Shown here: piece by piece, positions 1 to 8,919 of the stretch
Position numbering within the stretch: position 1 is the first letter of the stretch
How the letters are laid out: each line of letters starts with the position of its first letter
Assembly (NCBI RefSeq): GCF_001655055.1
Contig: NZ_LXEW01000038.1
Location: 1 to 64,000 of the forward strand
Length of the DNA stretch: 64,000 bases
Direction: 5' to 3'
Origin: Providencia heimbachae ATCC 35613
GTDB taxonomy: Bacteria > Pseudomonadota > Gammaproteobacteria > Enterobacterales > Enterobacteriaceae
Translations under genes and position numbers: made by a program
Notes under the pieces: generated by a model
Database searches by the model: none
Seen by the model: only the letters and a program-made list of their open reading frames with translations
What the model was told of the DNA's origin: nothing

Positions 1-27
1 GGGAAAAGGGCCTTTTAGGGGGAAATA

Positions 28-105
28 CCGATTGATGAAGACATTTCTGACCTCTTTTACCGTTTGCTCTCGTGGACTTCACGGATAGGGCCTTGCCAAT
101 ACGCA
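28..105. repeat. Diverged direct repeat, copy 1
   Basis: This segment resembles 251-341: both run through CCGATT, GAAGAC, TTTCTGACCT, CCGTTT, a CTCG block, a CACGGATAGGG/CACCGATAGGG block and an AATACGC block in the same order. The copies are about 220 bp apart and differ by substitutions and small indels. No open reading frame spans them. I do not recognise the family; it is not the ERIC element seen elsewhere in the window. Confidence 0.5.
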
Positions 106-250
106 ATACAGCAGACCCCTTTTCTTTATTCTTACCAAACCGTCTATTTTATTGTCTTATCACCTTGATTAAAGACACCGCTTTCTCGTCAGGGGATCTC
201 GCTTTCCTGTGCTCTCTTCACTTTATTCATCTGATCAATTTTATTTAATG

Positions 251-341
251 CCGATTAACGAAGACGTTTCTGACCTATTTTGTCCGTTTATGCTCGAGAT
301 CACCTGCCGAATTCACCGATAGGGTCTTGAAAAATACGCTA
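251..341. repeat. Diverged direct repeat, copy 2
   Basis: Second copy of the repeat seen at 28-105, slightly longer because of an insertion before the ACCGATAGGG block. No coding potential was found. The stretch from 1 to about 608 otherwise holds no gene I can support, apart from a possible 14-codon ORF at 454-498. Confidence 0.5.
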
Positions 342-453
342 TGTAACAGGCTGGTTGCCCTATTTTTACCTGAACCTGTTAGTCTGGTACCAATGAGGAG
401 CGAATTTGAAGGTTATTATTAGCACGGTGAATACTTGGAAGGAGTACAAAATA

Positions 454-498
454 ATGAATAATAGCCCACTCACTTGCTTGATGAGGTATAAATTTTAG
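454..498 (+). CDS. Possible 14-codon micro-ORF
   Basis: An ATG at 454 is preceded by a good Shine-Dalgarno (AAGGAG, 439-444, spacing 9). It opens a 14-residue frame ending in TAG at 496-498. It lies about 110 bp upstream of the glutathione transferase and could be a leader peptide, the truncated start of a lost gene, or chance. Nothing in the peptide identifies it; only the ribosome binding site supports it. Confidence 0.25.
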   Translation: MNNSPLTCLMRYKF

Positions 499-608
499 TC
501 GAGCTTAAAAGCCAAGTTAAAACAAACTCTTGCTAGCAAAGTTGAAATATTTTGATTTATGTGTGTATTATTGAAACAATATTTATAAATGACTTTCTGG
601 AGAATATA

Positions 609-1259
609 TTGCTAACTGTCTGGGGCCGTAAAACTTCATCCAATGTGCAAGCTCTGATGTGGTGTATTGGTGAATTAGAATTACCTTATAAAAGATATGA
701 TATTGGGCATCAGTACGGTGGTACGAACACTGACGAGTTTTATAAATTAAACCCAAATCGTACTGTTCCTGTTTTACAGGATGGTTGTAATCCCCCACTA
801 TGGGAAACTGGAGCTATACTTCGATATCTTGCTAACCAATATGCGAAAGGGTATTTTTGGCCTGATGATTTATTAGCAAGAACAGAAGTTGATCGTTGGA
901 TGGAGTGGTCAAAATTAAATATTGCACTAACATTTACGGCTCCAATCTTTTGGCGAGTCGCACGTACACCGGAAGAATTACATGATGTTGAAGGAATTAA
1001 ACTGGCTATTGAACAGTTTGAAAATAATTTAATGATTGCCGAAAAAGTATTGGCATCTAGGGAATATTTGGCAAGTGAACATTTTTCATTAGCCGATATT
1101 CAATTTGGACATGTTTTGTATCGCTATTATGATATTGATATCAAAAGAAGGCAATTACCATATATTGAAGCTTACTATATTCGGCTCCTTAATAGACCTG
1201 CATATTGCAAACATGTTGTTATTTCATATGAAGAGCTCCAGCCAAAGAAACTGATATAG
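609..1259 (+). CDS. Glutathione S-transferase family protein
   Basis: Cytosolic GST-fold protein of about 216 residues, expected to conjugate or reduce substrates with glutathione. The N-terminal thioredoxin-like half begins LTVWGRKTSSNVQ and carries the cis-proline segment (NRTVPVLQDG) followed by the glutathione-binding WETGAILRYLA helix. The C-terminal helical half is present. It resembles E. coli GstB (YliJ) at both ends. I chose the TTG at 609 because GGAG (599-602) lies just upstream and this start gives the usual GST N-terminus; the longer frame from TTG 552 would add 19 residues foreign to the family. Monocistronic. Substrate not predictable. Confidence 0.85.
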   Translation: MLTVWGRKTSSNVQALMWCIGELELPYKRYDIGHQYGGTNTDEFYKLNPNRTVPVLQDGCNPPLWETGAILRYLANQYAKGYFWPDDLLARTEVDRWMEWSKLNIALTFTAPIFWRVARTPEELHDVEGIKLAIEQFENNLMIAEKVLASREYLASEHFSLADIQFGHVLYRYYDIDIKRRQLPYIEAYYIRLLNRPAYCKHVVISYEELQPKKLI

Positions 1260-1643
1260 ACGGAATCTTGATGTTGTACAATACATTGATATTGAAGCAT
1301 TTAATGTAATGCAGTGAATGAAAATAATGACGTTTACTTAATGATTTAATTTATTTTCGGGATATCGCATACTGAGCAGTTAGTTATTTTGTCAGATAAC
1401 GAAAAATATTTCATGGTATTTATCTTAGGTCGCATTGGCTTAATTAGCTCAGTTGTTTATAAAGATAAAGACATATTTAAAGTAAGTTTATTTGAAAAAT
1501 AATAGTAATGCTAAATCTACATTATGATTGCTTATTCTACGTATTGTTTGATCTGTTTTTTTGTTTTTAGTAAATATTTATTTTATTATGTGGAAAATAA
1601 CGATTGAATCCCTATTCAATATTTATTATCAAATACAAAATGT
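1260..1643. other. AT-rich intergenic region, nothing identified
   Basis: 384 bp between the convergent GST and idi genes. I see no ORF with a ribosome binding site, no clear terminator hairpin with a T-run, and no ERIC copy. A short tRNA box-A-like string at about 1446-1456 has no T-arm partner and was rejected. Confidence 0.6.
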
Positions 1644-2159
1644 TTAATTAAATTTTAATGACGGATATTTTTCCAATATTTTCCTTAACCAGGGGGTGAA
1701 TTGGTTGCGGTTGAGCTCAATCTCATGAGTTAATTGCTCTATGCTGACCCAGCGTGTTGCTGCAACCTCGTCTAAATTCACTTTAAAATCTTGGTTGTAA
1801 TATCCAACAAAAAGATGGTCATACTCATGTTCAATTAACCCGCCACTGACTTCTGCACGATAAATTAATGAACCAACATGCTCAAGGTCAGTAGTAAACC
1901 CTAGCTCTTCATTAAGTCGACGTTTTGCTGCTTCTTGTGTCTCTTCACCAGGCTTTGGGTGGCTGCAGCAAGAGTTGGCCCATTGCCCAGCTGAATGATA
2001 TTTGTGAAAAGCCCGCTGCTGTATTAATAAATCACCATTAGGGTTAAAAATGAATACAGAAAAAGCACGGTGCAGATTTCCTAATTGGTGCGCAAGTAAT
2101 TTAGACATGGTGCCAACGGGGATATCATTTTCATTAACAAGAATTAAATTATCTTCCAT
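1644..2159 (-). CDS. idi: Isopentenyl-diphosphate delta-isomerase, type I
   Basis: Interconverts isopentenyl and dimethylallyl diphosphate at the end of the isoprenoid (MEP) pathway. The 171-residue Nudix-fold protein shows the family marks: HRAFSVFIF (about 30-38), the catalytic cysteine segment NSCCSHP (Cys64/65), the Nudix-like helix EAAKRRLNEELGF, and the acidic EHEYDH segment near 110-115 that supplies the catalytic or metal-binding glutamate. Length is that of short bacterial type I enzymes. It is transcribed alone, convergent with the upstream GST. E. coli Idi is dispensable because the MEP pathway makes both isomers, so this copy probably balances the pool. Confidence 0.93.
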   Translation of the reverse strand: MEDNLILVNENDIPVGTMSKLLAHQLGNLHRAFSVFIFNPNGDLLIQQRAFHKYHSAGQWANSCCSHPKPGEETQEAAKRRLNEELGFTTDLEHVGSLIYRAEVSGGLIEHEYDHLFVGYYNQDFKVNLDEVAATRWVSIEQLTHEIELNRNQFTPWLRKILEKYPSLKFN

Positions 2160-2339
2160 AGTAAATAACTTTTATCAGTAATTTTATATTTGTAGTCTAT
2201 TATAACTAAAAAAAAGAAACTTGTAGATTAGAGCCATACGATAACTCTATTTTTCACACACAATGTATAATCCTATTTTAATTATTGGAATCATAGGGTT
2301 ATATATATGATTCCTTCTGATTTTTAAGTGATTTTAAAA

Positions 2340-2996
2340 TTACTTTTGTTGTAGTACCCACACAGCAGCTTCAACTCTTGATTTTAAATTTAATTTTTTC
2401 AGCAAATGTTTTACATGTACTTTTACAGTACTTTCTGCAATATCTAGTTTACGTGCAATCATCTTATTGGATAAACCTTGAGAGATAAGTTCGAGAATAT
2501 CCGCTTCTCTAGGGGTTAAGGTTGCCGTGTTATGTTCATCTTGAGATTGGTTATCTCTTAATGACTCAGCTAATACAGATGTTAAGGTTGGGCTGACAAC
2601 CATTTTTCCACTCGCGGCTTCTTTAAGTGCGACAATTAATTCTTCTGGCTCCATATCTTTCAATAAGTAACCATCTGCACCTCTTTTTAATGCGTTTACA
2701 AGGTCATCGCCATAGTTTGAAACAGTAAAAAGAATGATCCTGCCAGAAAGCTCTCTTTTACGAAGTTCGTCCAGTGTTTCAAAACCATTCATACCTGGCA
2801 TGTTTAGATCAAGTAGGATTAGGTCAGGATCTTGTTCTTCTGCTATTTGAATACCTGTTTTTCCATCTCCAGCCTCCCCAATAACGAGTAATGAAGGTTC
2901 TAAGCTAATAAGTTGTTTTACACCGCTTCTTAGCATCGGATGATCATCAATAAGTAGAATAGTTGATTGTTCGCTCATTATATTTGTATTTTCCAT
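2340..2996 (-). CDS. narL: Nitrate/nitrite response regulator NarL
   Basis: DNA-binding response regulator of the nitrate-sensing pair. The receiver domain (about 10-130) has the acidic pair ILLIDDHP, phospho-acceptor Asp63 in [13 protein letters not shown], and the switch lysine in GYLLKDMEP. The C-terminal LuxR-type HTH (about 153-218) contains [20 protein letters not shown], nearly identical to E. coli NarL. The start at 2996 has GGAG about 10 nt upstream; an internal ATG at 2978 would match the E. coli N-terminus and is a real alternative. It follows narX by 22 bp, so narXL is one operon. It is expected to control anaerobic nitrate respiration genes. Confidence 0.93.
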   Translation of the reverse strand: MENTNIMSEQSTILLIDDHPMLRSGVKQLISLEPSLLVIGEAGDGKTGIQIAEEQDPDLILLDLNMPGMNGFETLDELRKRELSGRIILFTVSNYGDDLVNALKRGADGYLLKDMEPEELIVALKEAASGKMVVSPTLTSVLAESLRDNQSQDEHNTATLTPREADILELISQGLSNKMIARKLDIAESTVKVHVKHLLKKLNLKSRVEAAVWVLQQK

Positions 2997-3018
2997 AGAT
3001 GATTTGCTCCGGTATTTT

Positions 3019-4797
3019 TTAAGCCTCAGATAAAGGGAAGGTTACTTTAACTTCAGTTCCCCCTTGAGATCTGGGCATAATATAACACTGACCATTTAGA
3101 CTCAGTGCTCTTTCTCTCATAATGATTAACCCATAGTGGTTAAGTTTGTCGGGTCTAGTCTCAATCCCTTCGCCATTATCACTGATAGTGATGGTGACGA
3201 TACCTGCATCTTGATTTAGGGAAACGGATGCCCAATTCGCATTTGCATGCTTTAATATATTGCTTAAGGCTTCTCGGATAATTTGTATTATATGTATAGA
3301 TTGATGCGGTGAAATACATTTCGCCGGAATGTCGTAATCTAGTCTTATATTAAAGCCCATTCGCTCACTAAATTCGTTAATTGTGCTTTCAAGTGAAGGT
3401 AATAAGCCCGGTTCGGTCAGCTTTAACCTGAATGTGGTTAATAGTTCACGAAGTTGGCTGTACGCAGTGTTTATTTCTTGACGCATTTCGCCAAGTAATT
3501 GCTGCGGTTTTTCTGGCAAAGGTTCTGGCTGTAATTGTAGGTAGCTAACTTGCATTTTTAAACAAGATAGCGATTGTGCAATAGAATCATGAAGTTCCCT
3601 TGCGATAGCTGAACGTTCATCCATGATAAGTAGTTGCTGCTGTTGTTCTATTTGGTGTTCCATCGCTAGCATGCCAGAAATTTGCTTAACTAGCATGAGA
3701 ACTAAATTATTTTGTTCGTCAGAGAGTGTTTGGTTATTTTCAATTTCACCGATAATAACACCATAACGATGTATATTATCCGAGAGATCCCATTGCAATA
3801 TTTTAGGTTGAGCTGCCTTTTTAGACTTATAAGATAAATTATTTTTTGTATCTGCAAACTCAGAGAATTCATCATCTAATCCGGTTGAGGTACAGCATAT
3901 TTCATGAAAATACTTTTCATTGCTATCTTCATATAGCCTTAAACTCAGGTTTTTTAATACGGTAATATTTTTCAGATCAATGAGAACTTTTTGTAGCCTT
4001 AGATAAAGGGGCTCAGAGGAGTGAAGCATTTGATTTGATTGGTATAAATAAGATAACACCCGATTTTTTGTGACTAAATCAGCTGTTTTTTCCGCAACTC
4101 GTGCTTCTAATTGATGATAGCTTTGAGCTAATTCATCAGACATTTGGTTGAGTGTTTCACCTAATGCATTTAGCTCATCTTGCCGGTTGTTTTTAGGGTA
4201 ACGCTGGCTGAAATCTTTTCGTCCAATAGCATTTACCATTGATAACAGCTTCATCCAAGGATAATAAATTTTACGTCTTAAGTGCCATATTGTTCCCATC
4301 AAGAGTAGGAACACGAGGCTGATGAAGACCATTTGTGTCATCGCCACATAGGCTATTTTTCGCTCTGTTTTTTCATCAATATTATGGACTAACTCATCAA
4401 GCTGATTGACGAAAGAAATAACCTCATACCTCGCATCGTTTGGCTTTGATGCCTGCATTAATGCGGGACGTAATGTTTTTAGCCAAAAAGTATGTAGCTC
4501 ATCAAATTGTGGTGTTAAATTTTCAATTTTTACCACTTGTGTGAGCTCTGGACTGAGTAAATCTTTCTCTAATGTATCTAAGTACTTTTGGTTATGGTCA
4601 TTAAGCGGAACCAAAGAGAGTAATCGATAGCTCTGCATACGTAAGGAGCCAGATTTATTTATCGCATGAGCATTGCCTTGTACACTGATTATCATACGAT
4701 TTGAAATTGTCATACCTATGATGCCGAGGATGGCAATAAGTAGCATCAACCCAATGACTTGGTTGATAATTGAAAATCGTCGATACAGTGCTGGCAT
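3019..4797 (-). CDS. narX: Nitrate/nitrite sensor histidine kinase NarX
   Basis: Inner-membrane sensor kinase that binds periplasmic nitrate/nitrite and phosphorylates NarL. Two membrane segments (about 12-32 and 153-173) bracket a periplasmic domain that starts with the conserved P-box ([15 protein letters not shown], about 47-61). A HAMP segment (about 175-230), a central signalling module with Cys301/302, the HisKA_3 phospho-acceptor His403 ([11 protein letters not shown]) and a HATPase domain (N-box [11 protein letters not shown]-box DNGEGIE) follow. 592 residues, normal for NarX. Unlike E. coli there is no narK divergent from it; the upstream 574 bp are noncoding. Confidence 0.92.
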   Translation of the reverse strand: MPALYRRFSIINQVIGLMLLIAILGIIGMTISNRMIISVQGNAHAINKSGSLRMQSYRLLSLVPLNDHNQKYLDTLEKDLLSPELTQVVKIENLTPQFDELHTFWLKTLRPALMQASKPNDARYEVISFVNQLDELVHNIDEKTERKIAYVAMTQMVFISLVFLLLMGTIWHLRRKIYYPWMKLLSMVNAIGRKDFSQRYPKNNRQDELNALGETLNQMSDELAQSYHQLEARVAEKTADLVTKNRVLSYLYQSNQMLHSSEPLYLRLQKVLIDLKNITVLKNLSLRLYEDSNEKYFHEICCTSTGLDDEFSEFADTKNNLSYKSKKAAQPKILQWDLSDNIHRYGVIIGEIENNQTLSDEQNNLVLMLVKQISGMLAMEHQIEQQQQLLIMDERSAIARELHDSIAQSLSCLKMQVSYLQLQPEPLPEKPQQLLGEMRQEINTAYSQLRELLTTFRLKLTEPGLLPSLESTINEFSERMGFNIRLDYDIPAKCISPHQSIHIIQIIREALSNILKHANANWASVSLNQDAGIVTITISDNGEGIETRPDKLNHYGLIIMRERALSLNGQCYIMPRSQGGTEVKVTFPLSEA

Positions 4798-4871
4798 TAC
4801 CTCTCCTTTGAAAATAAATTATGCAGTTAATCTTATTTGCTATATTGCCTCTATTTTTAATAAAGTACGAT

Positions 4872-4907
4872 TAATTAAATATACTACTTTGGGAGTATAT
4901 TTAATTA
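4872..4907. promoter_or_regulatory. 36-bp palindrome containing a NarL/NarP 7-2-7-like site
   Basis: Perfect 14-bp arms (4872-4885 and 4894-4907) flank 8 bp. The centre, 4882-4897, reads TACTACT-TT-GGGAGTA and matches the known NarL/NarP 7-2-7 consensus (TACYYMT N2 AKRRGTA) at 12 of 14 defined positions. It lies 85 bp upstream of the narX start, so autoregulation of narXL is the natural inference. A transcribed hairpin is the alternative. Confidence 0.5.
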
Positions 4908-5057
4908 GTGGAGTCTTATTATGGCGCTTATCTTTTAGTATGAAAGAGTGTGCTTGAAATTGCTATACATTGATAAATATATAATTATTCTTAGTTGTAA
5001 ATTATACCAAATTTGAAAAAGATACGTATTTTAGCGTATGGTCAACGTGAGCATCTC

Positions 5058-5071
5058 TTGATTTAGATCAG
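5058..5071. promoter_or_regulatory. FNR-like half-palindromic site
   Basis: TTGAT-TTAG-ATCAG matches the FNR consensus TTGAT-N4-ATCAA at 9 of 10 positions. It lies between narX and the yedI-like gene, about 260 bp upstream of narX and downstream of the yedI-like stop, with no gene start close by. It may be a relic of the narK-narX control region or chance. Confidence 0.35.
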
Positions 5072-5331
5072 TTTGGAGGGAATAAAAGTTTATCGGTGAC
5101 ATTTGATATCTAAAATCGCTATGTATTAATTTAATAACGAATTAATTGTTTATTTTATTTAATATATAAATCGAAATCTAATAGGGTAAAAGTTATGAAA
5201 AAATCATCATGTAAAATAATTAAAGTTTGACCTCATTAGCCTAATTAAAAGCGATTCGTTAAATTTGATTAGATTAAAGAATCTCTCACCTTGTCTGCTG
5301 TTACGTTAAAGAAAGGTCTTTAATTCGAATG

Positions 5332-5353
5332 AAAATTGGCCTTTAAAGGCCAA
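5332..5353 (-). terminator. Terminator of the yedI-like gene
   Basis: 18-bp perfect palindrome TTGGCCTTTAAAGGCCAA at 5336-5353, followed on the minus strand by TTTT (5332-5335). It lies 19 bp past the yedI-like stop codon. Confidence 0.75.
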
Positions 5354-5371
5354 TGGCTCCTAAAAGCGTTT

Positions 5372-6286
5372 TCATTTTTTCAATTTATTTATGAGTGTTA
5401 TTAGTACAACAATGAGCATACCTACAACTAATCCAAAAAGTAAATTTAGCACAGTAGGTAAGATAAATTGCATAGTACTGCCAATAACAGGGGTGAAGGC
5501 TGCCGTGAGCGCTAACTCTTCAATCCATTCATAAATATAAGTAATCCCATGAGTAAGAATGCCGCCTCCAACCATAAACATTGCAGCTGTACCCACGACA
5601 GAGAGCGTTTTCATTAGGTAAGGGGTTGTGTAAATTAGCCCATTACCTAGTTTGGTTAATAAGGTTGATGTTTTTTTCTGTAAATAAAACCCTAAATCAT
5701 CAAGTTTGACAATCCCAGCGACTAGACCATAAACACCGATTGTCATCACGATTGCAATAATCGATAAAACAGCAACCTGATTAATAAATGTTGTTGAAGA
5801 AACAATCCCCAATGTAATTGCGATGATTTCTGCTGATAAGATAAAATCAGTGCGGACGGCACCTTTAATTTTTCGATTCTCAAATTCAGTCAGTTTTTCC
5901 GGCGATAAGGTATCCCCTTGCATTATTTCAGCATGACTTTTTTCATGAGGAAAAAAATATTTATGCGCTAGCTTTTCTGCTCCTTCAAAACAGAGATACG
6001 CGCCACCCAACATGAGTAATGGCGTTACTGCCCATGGAATAAATGCACTAATTAATAATGCCAGAGGAACTAAAATAAGTTTGTTAATAAAAGAGCCTTT
6101 TGCAACTGCCCATACGACAGGAATTTCTCTATCAGCACGTACACCTGTGACTTGCTGGGCATTAAGGGCTAAATCATCACCAAGTACACCAGAAGTTTTT
6201 TTGGCTGCCATTTTGGTCATAACAGAAACGTCATCTAATACTGCTGCAATATCATCGAGTAGGGCAAGTAAGCTACTTCCAGCCAC
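5372..6286 (-). CDS. yedI: DUF808 inner-membrane protein, YedI-like
   Basis: 304-residue polytopic membrane protein of the DUF808 family, function unknown. The N-terminus ([36 protein letters not shown], about 3-38) is the family hallmark. Several hydrophobic stretches follow, including [18 protein letters not shown] and a last segment near 275-297. A cytoplasmic charged loop lies near 115-150. Length is normal for YedI. It stands alone, with its own terminator. No substrate can be inferred from the sequence. Confidence 0.85.
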   Translation of the reverse strand: MAGSSLLALLDDIAAVLDDVSVMTKMAAKKTSGVLGDDLALNAQQVTGVRADREIPVVWAVAKGSFINKLILVPLALLISAFIPWAVTPLLMLGGAYLCFEGAEKLAHKYFFPHEKSHAEIMQGDTLSPEKLTEFENRKIKGAVRTDFILSAEIIAITLGIVSSTTFINQVAVLSIIAIVMTIGVYGLVAGIVKLDDLGFYLQKKTSTLLTKLGNGLIYTTPYLMKTLSVVGTAAMFMVGGGILTHGITYIYEWIEELALTAAFTPVIGSTMQFILPTVLNLLFGLVVGMLIVVLITLINKLKK

Positions 6287-6687
6287 AGGTGTGTCCTCTA
6301 TTGTTTTTACTCGTCATACTTCAAGCCACAGCGTTGTTGACTAGATTCATTTGTATTGGTCACTACGCCTAGCGGTATCTTGAATTATTTAGAGTGTGTT
6401 TTAAGGTGTATTTAATGTTTATTAGGTAAAATTAATGATAATTAGTTCACTACAATGTAAATAAGTTATGCAATGAATGTCGTAGATAGCATTTACTGTT
6501 TATCATAGCGGCATTTATTGGAATATGAATTTTTTATGACAACGGAACCAATGTAATTTTAAATTCTCTAACTAAATAATTTCAATCGTTTACACGAACC
6601 CGCAGGTAAGTTTTCCATAGTATTTGATACCAGCGAATATCGTATTTTAGTCACTACCGTCATTTGATGGGTTTATAGGGTTAATAA
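6287..6687. other. Intergenic region with an ERIC remnant
   Basis: 401 bp between the divergent yedI-like and waaH-like genes. It holds one shortened ERIC copy (6308-6396). The rest is AT-rich, with no ORF or convincing operator. A half Pho-like string (CCGTCAT, about 6658) was too weak to call. Confidence 0.6.
6308..6396. repeat. ERIC element, shortened copy
   Basis: Begins TACTCGTCATACTTCAAG and ends TGAATTATTTAGAGTG, the two inverted termini shared with the full copies at 14000-14127 and 54701-54828. It is about 89 bp instead of 128, so part of the core is missing. Confidence 0.75.
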
Positions 6688-7674
6688 ATGTCTTCTCAGC
6701 CAGTTTTGAGTATCGTTGTTGCAGTTTACAATGGTGAAAAGTTTCTCTCTCATTTTTTCGATAGCTTAATTGCTCAAAATTTAGAAAATTGGGAACTCAT
6801 TGTTGTTAATGATGGTTCTAAAGATAACAGTGAAGATGTCATACGGCAGTATGAAAGTAAATTTGAAAATATAAAGGTATTATTTCAGGAAAATCAGGGC
6901 GTCTCAGTTGCCCGTAATACTGGAATGGTTGAAGCTACTGGCAAATATATTACGTTCCCTGATATTGATGATGAAATCAATCCTAAGATGTATGGTCGCC
7001 TTTTGGAAATTGCCCTTGCTGGCGATTTGGATATTGCCACCTGTAATGGAACTTATATTTATACGAATGGGGATGCGCCAAAGGCGATTTTCCCTCCAAA
7101 TAAAGTGCCATCAACAGGTGTTATTAGCGGACCTGAATGGCTGGAAATTGGGTTAAGTTCCCGTAAATTTTTGCATGTTACTTGGTTAAATATTTATCGC
7201 CTTGATTTACTTAGAGAACATAAATTTTTCTTTGAACCTAAGTTGCATCATCAAGATATTCCGTGGACAACAGAATTGTTGTTAGTATCGAAACGCGTCC
7301 AATTTATTAATGAGCAATACTATCGCTATTTGATTCATAATCAGTCTGTTTCTCATTCTTTAAGTGGTGACGAAAGATCCGTTCGTAAAATAAATACCTA
7401 CCTGAAAATTATCGATATGTTGATGGCAATTTATCAACGTTATCCTGAGCAAGTTAAGCAAGCGCCAGCTTGTTTATGGCAAGTGGGTAAAGAGGGTTTA
7501 GGGATCACTCAAGCTTTATTAGCCATAAAATCACCACAAACACAAAAAGAGATGGTGCAGCTTTTCTTTGATAATGGTTATTGGGATATTGTATGGAATC
7601 ATGCAACGACCATTAAATTAAAATGGCGTTTAATCAGGCGTTACAGTAAGTTAAAAGCGATTCTTAAAGACTAA
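6688..7674 (+). CDS. waaH: GT2 glycosyltransferase, WaaH (YibD)-like
   Basis: 328-residue family 2 glycosyltransferase. The GT-A fold is visible: LSIVVAVYNGEKFL, ELIVVNDGSKDNS and the DXD-type motif DIDDE (about 92-96). The middle segments TGVISGPEWLEIGLSSRK and LHHQDIPWTTELLL match E. coli WaaH (YibD) closely. WaaH adds glucuronic acid to heptose III of the LPS inner core, so core modification at the inner membrane is the likely role. No other LPS genes adjoin it. In E. coli the gene is PhoB-controlled, but I see no clear Pho box here. ATG 6688 is preceded by AGGG at about 9-10 nt. Confidence 0.75.
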   Translation: MSSQPVLSIVVAVYNGEKFLSHFFDSLIAQNLENWELIVVNDGSKDNSEDVIRQYESKFENIKVLFQENQGVSVARNTGMVEATGKYITFPDIDDEINPKMYGRLLEIALAGDLDIATCNGTYIYTNGDAPKAIFPPNKVPSTGVISGPEWLEIGLSSRKFLHVTWLNIYRLDLLREHKFFFEPKLHHQDIPWTTELLLVSKRVQFINEQYYRYLIHNQSVSHSLSGDERSVRKINTYLKIIDMLMAIYQRYPEQVKQAPACLWQVGKEGLGITQALLAIKSPQTQKEMVQLFFDNGYWDIVWNHATTIKLKWRLIRRYSKLKAILKD

Positions 7675-7684
7675 TTTATGCTGT

Positions 7685-7711
7685 TTGCCCGATTTATTGA
7701 GGATCGGGCAA
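7685..7711. terminator. Hairpin between convergent genes
   Basis: TTGCCCGAT (7685-7693) pairs with ATCGGGCAA (7703-7711). It lies just past the waaH-like stop (7674) and before the nucleoside hydrolase stop (7742), with no long T-run on either side. A shared terminator is the likely role. Confidence 0.55.
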
Positions 7712-7741
7712 TAAAGTATTATTTTGAAGTTTTTTCGGTAT

Positions 7742-8686
7742 CTATTTAGCTAATTGTTTCAACGCATCAATGAACATCGTCCAAAGTTTTTCGTTATCAA
7801 GCTTTGTCGCGACTTGTGTATGGCAATCAGCCGGTGCGGTTGCACGAAAATCTGTTACTGTCATCCCAGTGGTAAGTGCACCTTGTAACTCAATATTAAT
7901 TGGGGCTTTAAGTGTTTCCATTATCGACGGATCAATCACGTAAGCAACTGCGCATAGGTCATGGACAGGGGCATGGTCACTGTACCCATTGCGTCGACGG
8001 TAGCCTTCAGTATAGAAATTTAATGATTCAACGACAAATTGGCTAAGTGGCGTATTTAAAGATGCAATCTCCTCCATGATCCTGTCATTTGGCCTAGCTT
8101 GATGCGTTAGGTCCACCCCAATCATGGTAATAGGCCATACTTCATTAAAGACAATATGTGCGGCTTCAGGGTCAATGAGAATATTAAATTCAGCGACAGC
8201 AGTGCGATTACCCGTATGGTAGCCACCCCCCATCAGAGCGACATCTTTAACTAATTCAACAATTTCTGGTGCTTTTCTAACTGCTAACGCAATATTTGTC
8301 AGTCCGCCGATAGGGACGAGTGTAATGGTTTTAGGGGGATGAGATTTTAACGTATCAATAATTAAGTCTACAGCATGACGTTTATCAATAGGTTGTGTAG
8401 GCTTTGCAAGATGAGTTCCATCAAGGCCGGTAACGCCATGAACTTCTGGTGCAGTATATATTTGTCGCACTAAAGGACGATCGCAACCCGCAGCAATCGG
8501 GATGTTTTTTGCACCAACGAATTCCATAATTGCGCGTGCATTGTGAGTCACTTTGTCTAGCGTTTGATTTCCCACTACAGTGGTTACAGCAAGTAAATCG
8601 ATATTGGGATTACCTAACGCTAAGAAAATAGCCATGGCATCATCATGGCCAGGATCACAATCTAGAATAATTTTATATTTAGACAT
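7742..8686 (-). CDS. Pyrimidine-type ribonucleoside hydrolase (RihA/RihB family)
   Basis: 314-residue inosine/uridine-preferring nucleoside hydrolase that splits ribonucleosides into base and ribose in the cytosol. The calcium-binding signature DCDPGHDDA (9-17) is intact, as are LMGGGYHTGNRT, the AEFNILIDPEAA segment and the C-terminal APVHDLCAVAY histidine region. It is closest in style to E. coli RihB/RihA rather than RihC, but the exact subtype is unsure. It is a single gene. Its upstream region carries a CRP-like half site (8752-8767) and a GTAACGTTAC palindrome (8785-8794), which would fit CRP/CytR-type nucleoside control as at nupC and deoC. Confidence 0.85.
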   Translation of the reverse strand: MSKYKIILDCDPGHDDAMAIFLALGNPNIDLLAVTTVVGNQTLDKVTHNARAIMEFVGAKNIPIAAGCDRPLVRQIYTAPEVHGVTGLDGTHLAKPTQPIDKRHAVDLIIDTLKSHPPKTITLVPIGGLTNIALAVRKAPEIVELVKDVALMGGGYHTGNRTAVAEFNILIDPEAAHIVFNEVWPITMIGVDLTHQARPNDRIMEEIASLNTPLSQFVVESLNFYTEGYRRRNGYSDHAPVHDLCAVAYVIDPSIMETLKAPINIELQGALTTGMTVTDFRATAPADCHTQVATKLDNEKLWTMFIDALKQLAK

Positions 8687-8781
8687 TTTCTCTCCATTTA
8701 TTATGTTATTTACTTTTAATTAACATAATAAATGGATTTGTTTATTTTTTATGTGACATATATTCTATTTTTATGAATGTT

Positions 8782-8797
8782 AATGTAACGTTACTAT
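8782..8797. promoter_or_regulatory. CytR/LacI-family-like operator
   Basis: AATGTAAC directly abuts GTTACTAT, with perfect palindromic core GTAACGTTAC (8785-8794) and a central CG as in LacI-family operators. The octamer differs by one base from the CytR octamer AATGCAAC, and the same AATGTAACGTT string recurs upstream of deoC at 37952-37962. It lies in the divergent gap between the nucleoside hydrolase and a luxR-type gene. Inference only. Confidence 0.35.
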
Positions 8798-8919
8798 TTA
8801 TTAGAGTTACTAATAGCGTAGTGATGTAATTAACATATTAATAACAATCATATTGAGTTTATAGAGATAATGTGCTTTTTATATTCTTTTAGTTAAAGTG
8901 ATTAATAAACGGGGGCAGA

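Noticed and set aside
1441-1465. TTAGCTCAGTTG string resembling a tRNA D-arm
   Set aside because: No matching T-arm, anticodon stem or acceptor pairing can be built around it, so it is chance similarity in AT-rich DNA.
4673-4957. Open frame of 94 codons on the plus strand across the narX start
   Set aside because: It is mostly antisense to narX, lacks a ribosome binding site and has no recognisable protein features.
6650-6680. Pho box before the waaH-like gene, expected from E. coli
   Set aside because: Only one CCGTCAT-like half is present, with no second heptamer at an 11-bp period.
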